Origin: Oceaniferula marina
GTDB lineage: Bacteria; Verrucomicrobiota; Verrucomicrobiia; Verrucomicrobiales; Akkermansiaceae
DNA: 64,000 nt
Reading direction: 5' to 3'
Assembly (NCBI RefSeq): GCF_013391475.1
Contig: NZ_JACBAZ010000001.1
Location: 248,001-312,000 of the forward strand
Shown one piece after another: positions 1-10,251 of the stretch (position 1 is the first letter of the stretch; each line of letters opens with the position of its first letter). The position numbers and the translations under genes were made by a program. Below the pieces are notes generated by a model. That model ran no database searches and was not told where the DNA came from. It saw only the letters and a program-made list of their open reading frames with translations.

Positions 1-1
1 A

Positions 2-84
2 ACCCTGAAGGGGATGGCGCGCCGCCCGCAACGGCAGCCGATTCCGCGATGCTCCATCGGCTGCCGTTGCTGCGGGCTCAGGGT
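2..84. terminator. Long imperfect inverted repeat before the sugar operon
   Basis: Positions 24-42 pair with 56-77 (19-bp arm with a 3-nt bulge on the right side), and an outer 7-bp arm at 2-8 pairs with 78-84. A short T-rich stretch follows near 92-96. It is probably the terminator of a gene left of the window, but a dispersed palindromic repeat is also possible. The remaining bases up to 131 hold no clear Shine-Dalgarno sequence or promoter that I can name. Confidence 0.45.
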
Positions 85-131
85 ATAGCAGCTTTTACTG
101 ACAAATTTTTACACTATCATCGTCCATCAAT

Positions 132-1160
132 ATGCAAGTTCAGCTTCCCAGAATAATCTTCGGTTCCAGTGCGCTGGGCAATCTCTACGAACTTGTGCCT
201 GATGAGGTGAAGCGAGAGATTGTTCAAAATTGGGTGAATACCACCGATACGGCGTCATCCCGGTCGCCATATACCGTGATTGACTCTGCCGGTAAATACG
301 GTGCCGGGCTGGCTTTGAAAAATATTGGTCGTTTCCTCAAGGAGCTCTCAGTGGATCCAGGCCAGGTGGTCATCAGCAATAAGCTTGGCTGGAAAAGTGT
401 TCCGTTGACGACTTCAGAGCCAACTTTTGAGCCGGGAGCGTGGGTTGGACTGGAAAACGATGCCGTGCAAGCGATTAGCTACAATGGCATTCTGGAGTGT
501 TATGAGCAGGGGGATGAACTCCTTGGTGACTACAATGCCAAGCTTCTTTCGATTCATGATCCTGATGAGTATCTCGCCCAAGCGACGTCACCCGAGGAGG
601 CAGAATTGTATTATCGGGATATTCTGGATGGCTATCAGGCACTTGTCGAATTGCGTGAGGCCGGAAAAATTTTAGGCATTGGCGTCGGCTCGAAAGATTG
701 GCGTGTGATCAAGCGGCTGTTTGATGATGGAGTGCCTCTCGATTGGGTGATGTTGGCCAATAGCTTTACCTTGCTTACCCACCCTCAAGAGGTTATGGAA
801 TTCATGGAGCAGTTACATCAGGCGGATGTAAAAATCATCAACTCGGCGGTGTTTAATGCTGGATTTTTGATTGGCGGGAAGTGGTTTGATTACAAGATGG
901 TCACTCGTGAGGGAGAACCTGAACTATTCGAGTGGCGAGATCGGTTTACCGAGGTGTGTTCAACCCACGGGATTTCACCTGCCTTGGCCTGCTGCCAGTT
1001 TGCTCTTTCATTCCCAGGAGTTGTTTCACTGGCGTTGAATACAAGTCGGCCGACGCGTGTGCCGGAGAATGTTGCGCTTGCCCGCGGTAATGTATCGCCC
1101 GCATTTTGGCAGGAGCTCAGGGATAAACGATTATTGGATAGCGACTACCCCCATCTTTAA
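132..1160 (+). CDS. Aldo/keto reductase, probable L-fucose/D-threo-aldose 1-dehydrogenase
   Basis: A 342-aa cytosolic protein of the aldo/keto reductase superfamily. The N-terminal [11 protein letters not shown] resembles the G-x-LGNLY signature of D-threo-aldose/L-fucose 1-dehydrogenases. The expected tetrad can be placed at D51, Y56 (in SAGKYGAG), K84 (in ISNKLGW) and H142 (in SIHDPDEYL). Family members oxidise an aldose at C1 to its lactone with NAD(P)+. The next gene, 5 bp downstream, is a COG3618 lactonase, which fits a sugar-to-lactone-to-aldonate sequence. It is the first gene of a five-gene plus-strand operon ending at 7237. The family call is firm; the substrate (L-fucose, or a galactose-configured sugar) is inferred from neighbours. 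Confidence 0.82.
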   Translation: MQVQLPRIIFGSSALGNLYELVPDEVKREIVQNWVNTTDTASSRSPYTVIDSAGKYGAGLALKNIGRFLKELSVDPGQVVISNKLGWKSVPLTTSEPTFEPGAWVGLENDAVQAISYNGILECYEQGDELLGDYNAKLLSIHDPDEYLAQATSPEEAELYYRDILDGYQALVELREAGKILGIGVGSKDWRVIKRLFDDGVPLDWVMLANSFTLLTHPQEVMEFMEQLHQADVKIINSAVFNAGFLIGGKWFDYKMVTREGEPELFEWRDRFTEVCSTHGISPALACCQFALSFPGVVSLALNTSRPTRVPENVALARGNVSPAFWQELRDKRLLDSDYPHL

Positions 1161-1165
1161 ATTTC

Positions 1166-1993
1166 ATGAAAATTGACGCACATCACCACTTTTGGAAATA
1201 CGATCCCGTTGAATACGACTGGATTGATGACAGTATGTCTACAATTCGACGTAGCTTTTTACCTGATGACCTCAAGGCTGAGATTGACCAGGCTGGGATT
1301 GATGGCGTCGTGAGTGTCCAAGCGCGCCAAAGTCTGGAAGAAACGGACTGGCTGCTTGGGATGGCAGCTGAAAATGATTTTGTCAAAGGGGTCGTCGGGT
1401 GGTTGCCTCTGGCGGATGAGAGCATTGATACGATCCTTGACCGATATAAAGGCGCAAGCAAGCTCAAGGCTCTGCGTCACGTTGTGCAGGGGCTTCCTGC
1501 GGGGTTCTTCGACGATGATGACTTTAATCGTGGTATTCGCAGTTTGACCGCGCGAGGACTGGTCTATGATATTCTTATATTTGAAAACCAACTTGAAGAG
1601 GCGATTCGTTTTGTGGACCGTCATCCCAACCAGGTGTTTGTGCTCGATCACATCGCCAAACCTCAAATTAAAGACAAGCTTCTTCAACCATGGCAGGAAA
1701 ACATGCGTGAATTAGCCAAGCGCGAGAATGTCACCTGTAAGCTTTCCGGGATGGTGACCGAGGCTGATTTTAATGCTTGGACAGAGGAGCAAATGTTACC
1801 CTATTTGGAGTCAACCCTTGAGGCGTTTGGCCCTGACCGCTTGATGTTTGGGTCCGACTGGCCAGTGTGTCTTGTTGCCAGCAGATATCAGCAATGGGTT
1901 GATCTGATTCAACGATTTATCGATCCTCTTTCAACACAAGAACAGGCTTCCATCATGGGCGGTACAGCTGTTTCGTCCTATCAACTCGACTAA
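1166..1993 (+). CDS. COG3618 amidohydrolase, probable L-fuconolactonase
   Basis: A 275-aa TIM-barrel metal-dependent hydrolase. It opens with the hallmark [14 protein letters not shown], where D4-x-H6-x-H8 supplies metal or active-site ligands, and ends with the typical FGSDWPVC strand that carries the last active-site aspartate. Characterised COG3618 enzymes hydrolyse sugar lactones such as L-fucono-1,5-lactone or L-rhamnono-lactone. No signal peptide is visible, so it acts in the cytoplasm. It follows the aldo/keto reductase by 5 bp and precedes the zinc dehydrogenase by 24 bp, matching step two of oxidative deoxyhexose catabolism. Lactone specificity cannot be read from the sequence. Confidence 0.85.
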   Translation: MKIDAHHHFWKYDPVEYDWIDDSMSTIRRSFLPDDLKAEIDQAGIDGVVSVQARQSLEETDWLLGMAAENDFVKGVVGWLPLADESIDTILDRYKGASKLKALRHVVQGLPAGFFDDDDFNRGIRSLTARGLVYDILIFENQLEEAIRFVDRHPNQVFVLDHIAKPQIKDKLLQPWQENMRELAKRENVTCKLSGMVTEADFNAWTEEQMLPYLESTLEAFGPDRLMFGSDWPVCLVASRYQQWVDLIQRFIDPLSTQEQASIMGGTAVSSYQLD

Positions 1994-2017
1994 CTCATTT
2001 TCCAACTAATTCTTATT

Positions 2018-3037
2018 ATGAAAGCTATCAGCATCACTGAGCCGAACCAATCCGAGCTCGTAGACATACCAGCTCCGGCCGCACCTGGCGCCGGTGAAGT
2101 GCTTCTTAAAGTCCGCCAAGTGGGCTATTGTGGATCGGACCTGACGTCTTTCCGTGGCCTTAACCCGATGGTGAGTTATCCCCGTATCCCAGGACATGAA
2201 ATTGGAGCCACGATCGAACAACTGGGGGCGGATGTGCCTGAGCCATGGGTAAAAGGACAGAAGGTGCTGGTTTCTCCCTACACCAGCTGTGGCAAGTGCG
2301 CTGCATGTAAGGCCGGTCGGGTCAATACTTGTAAATCGAATCAGACCATGGGTGTTCAGCGTGACGGAGCGATGACCGAATATGTGGTGGTCCCTCACGA
2401 AAAGCTTTTTACCTCTGACAAACTAAGTCTCGAGGAAATGGCACTGGTGGAGCCGCTGACGGTTGGTTTCCATGCGGTGGCCCGCGGTGAGGTGACATCC
2501 GAGGACACTGTCGTTGTTTTTGGCTGTGGCGCAATTGGTCTTGGAGTGATTGCTGGTGCAGCCGCTCGCAATGCCAGAGTGGTTGCCGTTGATATCGATG
2601 ACGAAAAACTGGCTCTCGCCAAACGTTGCGGTGCAACAGACACGGTTAACTCAATGAATGAGGATCTGCACGAGCGCTTGCAGGAAATGACCGATGGAGA
2701 GGGGCCTAATGTCATGATTGAAGCGGTTGGCTTGCCTGCGACATTCAAAGCTTGTGTTGAAGAAGTATGTTTCGCGGGGCGCGTGGTTTACATTGGCTAT
2801 GCCAAGGCTGCCGTTGATTATGAAACCAAGTATTTTGTGATGAAGGAGCTCGATATCCGCGGATCACGCAATGCCATGCCCGAGGACTTTGACGCTGTCG
2901 TTCGTCACCTCGAAAGCGGAGTATTTCCGACTGATGCCGTGATTACCAAAACGGTCTCTTTGGAGGATGCCCCTGCGGCACTTGCTGCATGGAGTGAAAA
3001 CCCCGGTGAAATCACCAAAATCCACGTTAAATTTTAA
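2018..3037 (+). CDS. Zinc-dependent medium-chain alcohol dehydrogenase
   Basis: A 339-aa member of the sorbitol/threonine/L-galactonate dehydrogenase group. The catalytic zinc site is visible as C38 (YCGSD), H60 and E61 (PGHE). The structural zinc lobe is C91, C94, C97 and C105 ([16 protein letters not shown]). The Rossmann motif is FGCGAIGLG near residue 168. In this operon it most likely oxidises a hydroxyl of an aldonate or a keto-deoxy aldonate, by analogy with L-galactonate or 2-keto-3-deoxy-L-fuconate dehydrogenation. It sits between the lactonase and the UxaB-like reductase with short gaps (24 and 16 bp). The substrate is an inference. Confidence 0.82.
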   Translation: MKAISITEPNQSELVDIPAPAAPGAGEVLLKVRQVGYCGSDLTSFRGLNPMVSYPRIPGHEIGATIEQLGADVPEPWVKGQKVLVSPYTSCGKCAACKAGRVNTCKSNQTMGVQRDGAMTEYVVVPHEKLFTSDKLSLEEMALVEPLTVGFHAVARGEVTSEDTVVVFGCGAIGLGVIAGAAARNARVVAVDIDDEKLALAKRCGATDTVNSMNEDLHERLQEMTDGEGPNVMIEAVGLPATFKACVEEVCFAGRVVYIGYAKAAVDYETKYFVMKELDIRGSRNAMPEDFDAVVRHLESGVFPTDAVITKTVSLEDAPAALAAWSENPGEITKIHVKF

Positions 3038-3053
3038 CTTATAACAATCAGAT

Positions 3054-4505
3054 ATGAAACTTAACCGACAAACCGCTGCGAACCTGCCCGTTCGTCCTGA
3101 ACGTATTATTCAGTTTGGCGAAGGCAACTTTCTCCGTGCCTTTGTGGACTGGATCATCCAGCACATGAATGAGAAGCAGAACTTTGATGCTTCCGTGGCT
3201 GTGGTCCAGCCGATTGCCCAAGGGTTTGCCGATATGATTAATGATCAAGATGGTCTTTATCACGTGATCCTCGAAGGCATGAAGGATGGAGAACCTGTTC
3301 GTGAGAAGCAGTTGATCGATTGTATCAGCCGTTGCCTGAATCCTTACAGTGAATTTGAAGCTTACCAGCAACTGGTCGAAAGTCCTGATGTCCGTTTTGT
3401 GATTTCAAACACGACAGAGGCGGGGATTCAGTGGGCCGACGGCGAAACGCTTGATATGAAGCCTCAGCCGTCTTTCCCTGGTAAGATGACCGCTCTGCTT
3501 CACCAACGCTATCAGAAATTCGATGGGGCCAGTGATAAAGGGCTGATAGTTCTCTGCTGTGAGCTGATTGAGGACAATGGTGACCGACTCAAGGAGATGG
3601 TTCTGAAGCATGCAAAGAATTGGGGGTTTGCTGATGATTTTGTCGGTTGGCTAGAGAATAGTTGTGCCTTCTGTTCCACCTTGGTTGACCGAATTGTTCC
3701 TGGCTTTCCCCGTGATACGATCAAAGAGATCCAGGCTGAACTTGGCTATGAAGACAATCTAGTCGTTGTCGGGGAGCACTACCATAACTGGGTTGTGAAA
3801 GCGCCTGAGTGGGTGGCGAATGAGTTTCCTGCCGACAAAGCCGAGCTGAATGTTAGCTTTGTCAATGAAGAGCAGCAGCGCGAAATTCGTGACCAGAAAG
3901 TGCGGATTCTGAACGGCTCGCATACAGGTACTGTCGCTGTGGCTTACCTAAGTGGTTTGGATGCAGTGCGTGAAACCATGGAAGATGAAACGCTCGGTGC
4001 TTTTGTCAACGAGATGTGTGCCGAGGAAATAGTTCCAAACATTCCAGGCGATCAGGAGTATTTAACTCAGTTTTCCAAGAAAATCCTTGAGCGGTTCTAC
4101 AACCCGTTCATCCGTCATGAGTGGTTGACTATTTCGTTGAACTCAATGAGCAAATGGGAGACTCGTGTGCTTCCCAGCCTTCTGGATGCCGTAGAGAATA
4201 ACGGAACGCTGCCCAAGCGTATTACGCTTTCTTTAGCCGCGCTTATTGCCTTTTACCGTGGAGAACGTGGTGATCAAAGTTATGAGTGTAAAGATAATGC
4301 TGACATTCTCGAACTCTATGCGAAAGTGTGGGGCGAATATGACGGTTCGGCCGAAAGTCTTCAATCACTGGTTAGTACGGTGCTGGCCTACGAGGAAAAT
4401 TGGAAACGAGATTTAAATGAAATTCCAGGGCTTACCGATGCCGTGACGGGTCATCTTTCCAGCATCCTCGATCAAGGGATGTTAGCGACTCTGAAGACGC
4501 TCTAA
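3054..4505 (+). CDS. UxaB-like tagaturonate reductase (mannitol dehydrogenase family)
   Basis: A 483-aa polyol-specific long-chain dehydrogenase. The N-terminal [18 protein letters not shown] is the NAD(P)-binding segment typical of tagaturonate reductase (altronate oxidoreductase). The catalytic K-x4-N-x2-H signature is present as K282, N287 and H290 in [10 protein letters not shown]. The family interconverts a keto-uronate and an aldonate such as D-tagaturonate and D-altronate. The next gene encodes a UxaA-like dehydratase 26 bp downstream, the usual partner. Together they would pass an aldonate to a 2-keto-3-deoxy sugar acid. Whether the true substrate is a hexuronate or a 6-deoxy analogue is unclear. 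No kinase or aldolase lies within the window. Confidence 0.85.
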   Translation: MKLNRQTAANLPVRPERIIQFGEGNFLRAFVDWIIQHMNEKQNFDASVAVVQPIAQGFADMINDQDGLYHVILEGMKDGEPVREKQLIDCISRCLNPYSEFEAYQQLVESPDVRFVISNTTEAGIQWADGETLDMKPQPSFPGKMTALLHQRYQKFDGASDKGLIVLCCELIEDNGDRLKEMVLKHAKNWGFADDFVGWLENSCAFCSTLVDRIVPGFPRDTIKEIQAELGYEDNLVVVGEHYHNWVVKAPEWVANEFPADKAELNVSFVNEEQQREIRDQKVRILNGSHTGTVAVAYLSGLDAVRETMEDETLGAFVNEMCAEEIVPNIPGDQEYLTQFSKKILERFYNPFIRHEWLTISLNSMSKWETRVLPSLLDAVENNGTLPKRITLSLAALIAFYRGERGDQSYECKDNADILELYAKVWGEYDGSAESLQSLVSTVLAYEENWKRDLNEIPGLTDAVTGHLSSILDQGMLATLKTL

Positions 4506-4531
4506 TTTGAGTCTACAAATTACTGATCACG

Positions 4532-7237
4532 ATGATGGCAACTCCACTCGAAGAAATTGCACGTTTTCCCATTGTCGGGGATAATGCAGCGATCGCCCTG
4601 AAGGACCTGAAACAGGGGACTTGTATTCAGAATGGTGAAGATGTGCTGGAGTTGCAACATGATGTGCTTACGGGGCATAGGTTTGCGTCAGAGGCCATTC
4701 CCAGAGGCTCTTACATCACATCATGGCACTATCCTTTTGGCAAAGCCGCATGTGATATCGAAGCTGGTGAATATCTCTGTAATGAGCATGTCTTGTTTCG
4801 ACTTTCACTGCAGGAGGATACCCGTTTTACTGCTCTTAAATTGCCGGCTGAGGCTAATTTCACAGATGACATTGATGCCTATAGCTTTGACGCTGGTGCC
4901 TGGGAAGCCCCGGCCGCCGTCGATGAATACCAGAACTCCGGATCATTTATGGGATACAACCGAGGGGCGCGAGGAACTGGAACGAGAAACCATTTGGTGA
5001 TTCTCGGGACTAGCGCTACGAACGCGCCATTGGTGGAGAAACTAGAGCATGCATTCAAAGATGGCATCGAGGGGTATGAGCATGTTGATGCCGTTGTCGG
5101 CTTGCGTCATACCGAGGGGGCTGAAACAAATTCTGTCGAGCGGGAGCGCACCTTGCGGACTTTGTCTGGCTTGATCAGTAATCCGAATGTAGGGGCTGTT
5201 CTTTCGATTGAAAGCGGTCTGGAAGGTGAACTGACTAACGAGGAGTTAGAGCAGTGGATGAGAGCGGACGGAATCCCAGTGGATGATATGGATATTGTGT
5301 GGATGAAATCCCACGAGACATTTACCCGTAATCTGGCGGCCGCCAGTAAACATGTCAAAAGCCTGCTGAAGCAGCTCAATGCGCATCAGCGGTCCGAGCG
5401 TCCGCTGAGCGAGCTGAGGATCGGTCTGCAGTGTGGAGCGTCAGATGCGTTTTCCGGCGTATGTGGAAATGTTCTATCAGGCTCGATTGCCCGGGAAGTG
5501 ATTCGTTACGGGGGGAGTGCGAACCTTACGGAAACACCCGAGCTTTCCGGAGCTGAGGATTACACCTTGTCATCGATCACGGAGCCTGAAATAGCCCCAC
5601 GTTTTTTATCGATGATGAGCCGCTTCAAGGAGCAGCTTGGCTGGCACGGAGGGAAGGTGGATAAAAATCCATCCGAGGGAAATCTGCTTGGTGGGTTGTA
5701 TAACATCACCTTGAAGTCGCTTGGTGCGGCAGTGAAACGCGACCCTGATATCCCGATCCGGCATTTGATTGAGTACTCTGAGCGTATGACCCAGCCCGGG
5801 TTCTACTTCATGGATGGCATGGGCGGTGACATCGCCAGTTATACCGGCCAGGCTGCCGCTGCCTGTAATATTATTCTATTTGTCACCGGTCGTGGGACGC
5901 CGACGAACTCATCGATCGTACCAACGGTCAAGATTGTCAATACCACGGAGCGGTACAAACTTATGGCGGATGATATTGATATCAATGCCGGTCAGTACCT
6001 AGACGGCAAATCCATGGAGAGCCTGACAAGTGAGGCGATGGATCAGGTTATTTCCATTGCATCCGGTCAAAAAACGCTGGGTGAAAAACGGAACCAGAAT
6101 ATCGATCTTCTCTGGCGTCAAAAATATTTTCAATCATCACCCGATCAAAAGGCTGAGTCTTATGCATCCCGATTCGATGGAGCCCCTGTTGCCTGTGATT
6201 TAAGCTCATATAAACCGATCGAGATCGTGTTTGATGGGATTCAAGGGCCAGATAGAGTCATGCCTAAAGAACGGATTGGTTTGATCATTCCGACTGTGGG
6301 CTGTTCGGTAGCTACTTCCGAGCAAGCTGTAGCAAAACTCAACAGTGGTCCACTAGTGCAGAAGGGGGCAATCGACCGTTTTGTGACACTGACCAACACC
6401 GAGGGCTGTGGCACCACGACTGGGGCCGAGGTGTTAAACTTTATCCTGAGTTACGCCAAACATGATATGGTTGACGCCTGTGCTTTTGTTTCGCTGGGCT
6501 GTGAAATGGTTTCGCCTGGATTTATCAAGTCGGCGATGCGGGGCGGTGATGTTAGTTTTCCCGAAATATCATCCAGTGCCATCGTCGCCGGTTATAATCC
6601 GGAAGATTACGGATGGTTGACCATTCAGGAATGTGGAGGCACCGAGGGAACGGTGGATTCCGTGGCTAACTGGTTTGAAAAAAAGTTGGCTGACCGGAAG
6701 GAGCCTATTCCAGCGAAGGGCTCGGGGCGGGATTTACGGATTGGTCTCACTTCGACAGGGCCGCTTTCTGATGAATCGGCTCAACGGCTTGCCGAGTTTG
6801 CTGCCAGTGTTCTCGCTGCGGGCGGAACGGTGATTATCCCGGCTCATTGCAGCCTTGTTCAGAACCCAACTTTTCAAGAGGCTTTATCTGTCCATCAGGC
6901 AGCACCCAGCCTGACGTTCGCCCAGGTTCCGGAGACGAGAGGGCTACATATCATGCAAAGTATTACCGAAAACCCAATCGAAACGGTGACTGGCCTGGGG
7001 GCTGCGACGGATGTGATTGCACATTACTCGGATGATGTGGCTTCTCCCGCACATAGTCTGGTGCCCACGCTCAACATCAGCAAAGACAAGGTGAACGATG
7101 ATTTTGACGCCGAGCTTTCCGAGGATTTGGCTAGCTTGATCGCGGAAGTCCTGTCGAATGATTATCAGCCAAAACAGAACCATCTGGCCAATAGTGGCAA
7201 TCAAATTCCCCGGGGGCCTCGTGCACACGCCATTTAA
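4532..7237 (+). CDS. UxaA-family altronate dehydratase, long two-part form
   Basis: A 901-aa protein, much longer than the roughly 500-aa UxaA. Residues 1-95 look like the SAF domain. Residues 140-540 form the main dehydratase body, with [42 protein letters not shown] and a [20 protein letters not shown] stretch. Residues 570-870 form a second UxaA-like segment with [27 protein letters not shown] and ECGGTEGT, so the iron-binding-type cysteines are split across both parts. The family dehydrates D-altronate, and relatives act on galactarate or L-fuconate. It is the last gene of the operon. Two adjacent ATG codons open it at 4532. The family is firm; the substrate and the role of the extra segment are not. 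Confidence 0.8.
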   Translation: MMATPLEEIARFPIVGDNAAIALKDLKQGTCIQNGEDVLELQHDVLTGHRFASEAIPRGSYITSWHYPFGKAACDIEAGEYLCNEHVLFRLSLQEDTRFTALKLPAEANFTDDIDAYSFDAGAWEAPAAVDEYQNSGSFMGYNRGARGTGTRNHLVILGTSATNAPLVEKLEHAFKDGIEGYEHVDAVVGLRHTEGAETNSVERERTLRTLSGLISNPNVGAVLSIESGLEGELTNEELEQWMRADGIPVDDMDIVWMKSHETFTRNLAAASKHVKSLLKQLNAHQRSERPLSELRIGLQCGASDAFSGVCGNVLSGSIAREVIRYGGSANLTETPELSGAEDYTLSSITEPEIAPRFLSMMSRFKEQLGWHGGKVDKNPSEGNLLGGLYNITLKSLGAAVKRDPDIPIRHLIEYSERMTQPGFYFMDGMGGDIASYTGQAAAACNIILFVTGRGTPTNSSIVPTVKIVNTTERYKLMADDIDINAGQYLDGKSMESLTSEAMDQVISIASGQKTLGEKRNQNIDLLWRQKYFQSSPDQKAESYASRFDGAPVACDLSSYKPIEIVFDGIQGPDRVMPKERIGLIIPTVGCSVATSEQAVAKLNSGPLVQKGAIDRFVTLTNTEGCGTTTGAEVLNFILSYAKHDMVDACAFVSLGCEMVSPGFIKSAMRGGDVSFPEISSSAIVAGYNPEDYGWLTIQECGGTEGTVDSVANWFEKKLADRKEPIPAKGSGRDLRIGLTSTGPLSDESAQRLAEFAASVLAAGGTVIIPAHCSLVQNPTFQEALSVHQAAPSLTFAQVPETRGLHIMQSITENPIETVTGLGAATDVIAHYSDDVASPAHSLVPTLNISKDKVNDDFDAELSEDLASLIAEVLSNDYQPKQNHLANSGNQIPRGPRAHAI

Positions 7238-7263
7238 AAAAAAATGCCTTGTCCCCAAACTTT

Positions 7264-7290
7264 GGTGTAGACCCCTAATTTGGTGTAGAC
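7264..7290. repeat. Two direct copies of GGTGTAGAC beside the tRNA-like fragment
   Basis: GGTGTAGAC occurs at 7264-7272 and again at 7282-7290, each preceded by TT. An inverted GTCTACAC-containing copy lies at 7449-7457 on the other side of the tRNA-Lys fragment. Short repeats flanking an attachment core are what arm-type binding sites of tyrosine recombinases look like, but no recombinase gene is adjacent, so this reading is tentative. Confidence 0.4.
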
Positions 7291-7302
7291 TCGGATACTA
7301 AA

Positions 7303-7333
7303 AAGCGCCTTACTCGTTAAGAATAAGGCGCTT
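7303..7333 (-). terminator. Hairpin downstream of the tRNA-Lys 3' fragment
   Basis: A perfect 10-bp stem (7303-7312 with 7324-7333) and an 11-nt loop lie just beyond the CCA end of the tRNA-Lys fragment, in the same relative place as the terminator beyond the intact tRNA-Lys. A short T stretch follows on the minus strand. It may be the original tRNA terminator displaced by an insertion, and it could also end the plus-strand operon that stops at 7237. Confidence 0.55.
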
Positions 7334-7339
7334 AGAAAA

Positions 7340-7376
7340 ATGGTACGCAGACTGGGACTCGAACCCAGGACCAATT
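7340..7376 (-). repeat. Attachment-site-like 3' fragment of tRNA-Lys
   Basis: These 37 bp are identical to 61131-61167, which spans one base beyond the CCA end, the CCA end itself, the acceptor 3' strand, the T arm and part of the variable/anticodon-stem region of the intact tRNA-Lys. Orientation is the same. Identity stops abruptly after 7376, and nothing resembling the 5' half of the tRNA follows. This is the classic footprint of integration into a tRNA 3' end. The rest of 7238-7541 contains only the short repeats and the hairpin described separately. Confidence 0.8.
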
Positions 7377-7448
7377 TGATATTACATGCTCATTGTCAAT
7401 GACTTACATGGGTTGTTGCTGAGCATGTGTTAACTTGGAAATACTTAG

Positions 7449-7457
7449 AGTCTACAC
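7449..7457. repeat. Inverted copy of the GTGTAGACT repeat
   Basis: AGTCTACAC is the exact reverse complement of GTGTAGACT at 7283-7291. With the two direct copies to the left it places the repeat on both sides of the tRNA-Lys fragment. A chance match of nine bases cannot be excluded. Confidence 0.3.
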
Positions 7458-7541
7458 TTTTTCTCATAAATTAGGAATTCAGGCGTGGGATAGCTGCGGA
7501 GGTATCAATAGGAGTCCCATTTCTGAGCGGCCGATTATTCG

Positions 7542-8783
7542 CTATTGAGTGAAAGCTCTGATCATTTTGAGTGGGGCGTCTTCGAGCATTTTGCCCATGC
7601 CTTGGTTGTGGGCTGTAATGACGGCGACGAGATCGAGCTCGGGGAACATGAAGATAAACTGACCTCCAGCGCCTCGGCCGGCTTTGCAGATGTATTTTTT
7701 GCCATTCACTTCCGGGTGGGTCACCCACCAAAAGAACCCATAGTGGTTTTCACCATAGGCTTGGGCGAGGGGGCTTGTTGCGAGCTCAACGAAATCAGCG
7801 GGGATGAACTGCTGACCGTTCCATTTGCCGTTGTTGAGAACGAGTTGTCCGAATTTGATCATATCGCGTGAGCGGAAGCTTGAACCGGCAGCTGATTTCG
7901 GAAGTCCGGAAATGTCATCTTGCCAATGGTAGTTGGTGATGCCCATTTTTGCGAGAAATTCAGTTTGGATGAAGGCCTTGGCTGAACCGGGAACAACGGC
8001 ATCCAGAACCTGTATCGTGATGGCAGGGTCGGAGGCTTGGTATTTAAATGCTCGCGGTGCTGGGGGGATGGGTTTGCTGTGTTGGAGGTAAGCCTGGATT
8101 TGACCTTGCCCTTTGAGTCGGGCAGGGGTGGATCTAAGCAGTTTGATTTTTTCCTGAGATAGGCGGATTCCCGAGCGCATGGTCATGGCCTGCTCAAGGG
8201 TGATTTGATCCGCACCTTTGACCATCGTCGTCGGATCGGTTTGTTTGAGAAATTGAATGACCGGCGTGTTCAGGTCTTCCATGGTTAAATGTCCAAGTTG
8301 AATTGCACGGCCAAGGGCAAAGGCTGTGTAGGATTTGGTAATGGACATCTGGTAGTGAGGGTAGTTCTGTCGACCCCGACGGAAGTAGGACTCAAAGATT
8401 AGTTTGCCTTGATAGCTAATGAGGAAACTGTCTGTGTTGCCAATTTTAGGATCGGATGATTTTTTTGAGATTTGATTGGCGAACTGAAGAATGAGTTCTT
8501 TGTTGCCACCATCGGGACCGAGTCTTCCAGGTGTGATGCCGTCTTTGAGATCACGGGGTGAGGGCGTGATGAATGGATGGGGGAGATAGGGGATCTCTTT
8601 TTCCCGTGCATAGGAGACATCCTTGGCGTTGAGATCGGTGATTTCAGGGGCCAAGCCCGATGATGCTTCGCTGGGCGGACTCCCGTGGAGAGGTGAGAGA
8701 GCGAAAAGCAGAAGTGCGGAGACAAAAGGTTTCACGTTGGGTGACGGTTGAGATGACGGTGTTGTTAGTCGGCGGGGAATCAT
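7542..8783 (-). CDS. Secreted beta-lactamase-fold serine hydrolase
   Basis: A 413-aa protein of the class C beta-lactamase/penicillin-binding-like family (PF00144). The nucleophile motif is S147-I-T-K150. Start 8783 is chosen because its ATG overlaps the TGA of the upstream GH1 gene (ATGA), indicating translational coupling, and because it gives a plausible signal peptide (VKPFVSALLLFALSPLHG, residues 17-34). The frame stays open further upstream only as an extension inside the GH1 gene. Members include esterases, transacylases and peptidases. Placement behind a GH1 and a LacI regulator suggests an esterase that removes an acyl group from a carbohydrate, but this is inference; antibiotic hydrolysis is unlikely. 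Confidence 0.75.
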   Translation of the reverse strand: MIPRRLTTPSSQPSPNVKPFVSALLLFALSPLHGSPPSEASSGLAPEITDLNAKDVSYAREKEIPYLPHPFITPSPRDLKDGITPGRLGPDGGNKELILQFANQISKKSSDPKIGNTDSFLISYQGKLIFESYFRRGRQNYPHYQMSITKSYTAFALGRAIQLGHLTMEDLNTPVIQFLKQTDPTTMVKGADQITLEQAMTMRSGIRLSQEKIKLLRSTPARLKGQGQIQAYLQHSKPIPPAPRAFKYQASDPAITIQVLDAVVPGSAKAFIQTEFLAKMGITNYHWQDDISGLPKSAAGSSFRSRDMIKFGQLVLNNGKWNGQQFIPADFVELATSPLAQAYGENHYGFFWWVTHPEVNGKKYICKAGRGAGGQFIFMFPELDLVAVITAHNQGMGKMLEDAPLKMIRAFTQ

Positions 8784-10198
8784 GTGATGGATGGAGAGAA
8801 CAGATGCTTCCCATTGCTTTGAATAACTTTTTGATACCAAATTGCCGACTCCTTGGGGGTGCGTTTGAGCGTTTGGTAATCGACGTGTATCAGGCCAAAG
8901 CGTTCGCGGTAGCCTTGGGCCCATTCGAAATTGTCCATCAGGGACCAGTGGAAATATCCGGCAAGGGGGATGTTATCTTCGTGGGCTCGGCTATATTGGG
9001 CCAGGTAGCGGGTGAGGAAGTCTATGCGATGATGATCTTTGACGTTTCCTTCCGTATCCACCCAGTCCATCGAGGATAGTCCATTTTCAAAGACATAGAG
9101 TGGAAGCTGATACGCATCGTAGAAGAAGCGAGATGCCCAATAGAGCCCGGATGGGTGAACTGGCCAGCCGATCATGGTGCGGGGTTCTCCCGCCTGCTCA
9201 GGCAAGGCTTGCCAGCCTTTTTCGTTGTCAGCGGGTTCAACCACAATGCCGAAGTAATAGTTGTAGCCGAAAAAATCGAGAGGTTGGCAAATTTCCTCCA
9301 TGTCGGAAGCCGGGAATTGATCCAAAAAGCCAGGAAGGTGCTTTTCCAATATTTCCGGATAGCGGCCATGAATCATGGGGTCGGGCCACCAGGCGTTGTT
9401 CAGGTAGGTGGTGTGTTTGTCGCTGCCATCTTTCCATTCCGGATGAATGGTGGCTTTTCTTGCTGCTTCGATATGTGCTGGGTCGTGCTCGTCTGCAGGG
9501 ATTCCAATTTTGGTGGCAATGGCAATGCCTACCTTGGCATCTTTGACGAACTCTCTAATTTTTTTTGTCGCCCGGCCATGGGCAAGATTGACATGGTGTG
9601 CGGCTTGAAACACTTCTTCATGGGGGAGCGATACGCCCGGGGCATGGGTGCCATCAGAATATCCGAAACCGAGGAAAATTTGGGGCTCGTTAAAGGTAAT
9701 CCAGTCTTTGACCCGGTCTCCAAGACATTGGACAAGCGTTTCGGTATAACGGGTAAACCAGTCTGCAATATCGCGGTTGAGCCATCCACCTTTGAGCTGA
9801 AGGGCTTGGGGGAGGTCCCAGTGGTAGAGGGTTACATAGGGACGAATACCATTGGCGAGGAGTGCATCGACCAGTTGACTGTAGAAATCCAAGCCCGCTT
9901 GGTTGATTTCCCCCGTGCCATCAGGAAAAACCCGCGACCAGGAAATGGAAAAGCGGAATGCTTGGAGACCCATCTGGCTCATGAGCGCGATGTCATCGTG
10001 CCAGCGGTTGTAAAAATCACAGGCTTGTGAGGTGGTATCCCCATTGAGCACATTGCCTTCTTGGCGGCAAAAGACATCCCAAATGGAGGGGCCTCGCCCG
10101 TCTTGATTCCAGCCTCCTTCGATTTGGGCTGACGCGGTGGCGGCACCCCAGACAAACGCGTCTGGGAAAAAAGGGTCTTGAGTGTGTAAGTTTGGCAT
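8780..10198 (-). CDS. GH1 beta-glucosidase family enzyme
   Basis: A 472-aa glycoside hydrolase family 1 enzyme of usual length. The N-terminal signature FVWGAATASAQIEGGW is present. The acid/base is E171 in ITFNEP and the nucleophile is E371 in YVFENG. No signal peptide is visible, so it should act in the cytoplasm on imported oligosaccharides by a retaining mechanism. It lies 53 bp downstream of the lacI-type gene and overlaps the serine hydrolase by 4 bp. With the GH94 and GH144-like genes across the divergent promoter, sophorose or another beta-glucoside is a reasonable substrate; 6-phospho-beta-glucosidase activity is less likely because no PTS genes are near. Confidence 0.9.
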   Translation of the reverse strand: MPNLHTQDPFFPDAFVWGAATASAQIEGGWNQDGRGPSIWDVFCRQEGNVLNGDTTSQACDFYNRWHDDIALMSQMGLQAFRFSISWSRVFPDGTGEINQAGLDFYSQLVDALLANGIRPYVTLYHWDLPQALQLKGGWLNRDIADWFTRYTETLVQCLGDRVKDWITFNEPQIFLGFGYSDGTHAPGVSLPHEEVFQAAHHVNLAHGRATKKIREFVKDAKVGIAIATKIGIPADEHDPAHIEAARKATIHPEWKDGSDKHTTYLNNAWWPDPMIHGRYPEILEKHLPGFLDQFPASDMEEICQPLDFFGYNYYFGIVVEPADNEKGWQALPEQAGEPRTMIGWPVHPSGLYWASRFFYDAYQLPLYVFENGLSSMDWVDTEGNVKDHHRIDFLTRYLAQYSRAHEDNIPLAGYFHWSLMDNFEWAQGYRERFGLIHVDYQTLKRTPKESAIWYQKVIQSNGKHLFSPSIT

Positions 10199-10251
10199 GG
10201 ATGAAACAATGGAATCTGTAGCAGAGCTTTGTGGTGATGGAAGAAGGCCTG

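Noticed and set aside
7542-8783. Antibiotic-resistance beta-lactamase
   Set aside because: The S-x-x-K motif is common to many esterases; the gene is coupled to a GH1 enzyme in a sugar operon and lacks other features specific for true beta-lactamases.
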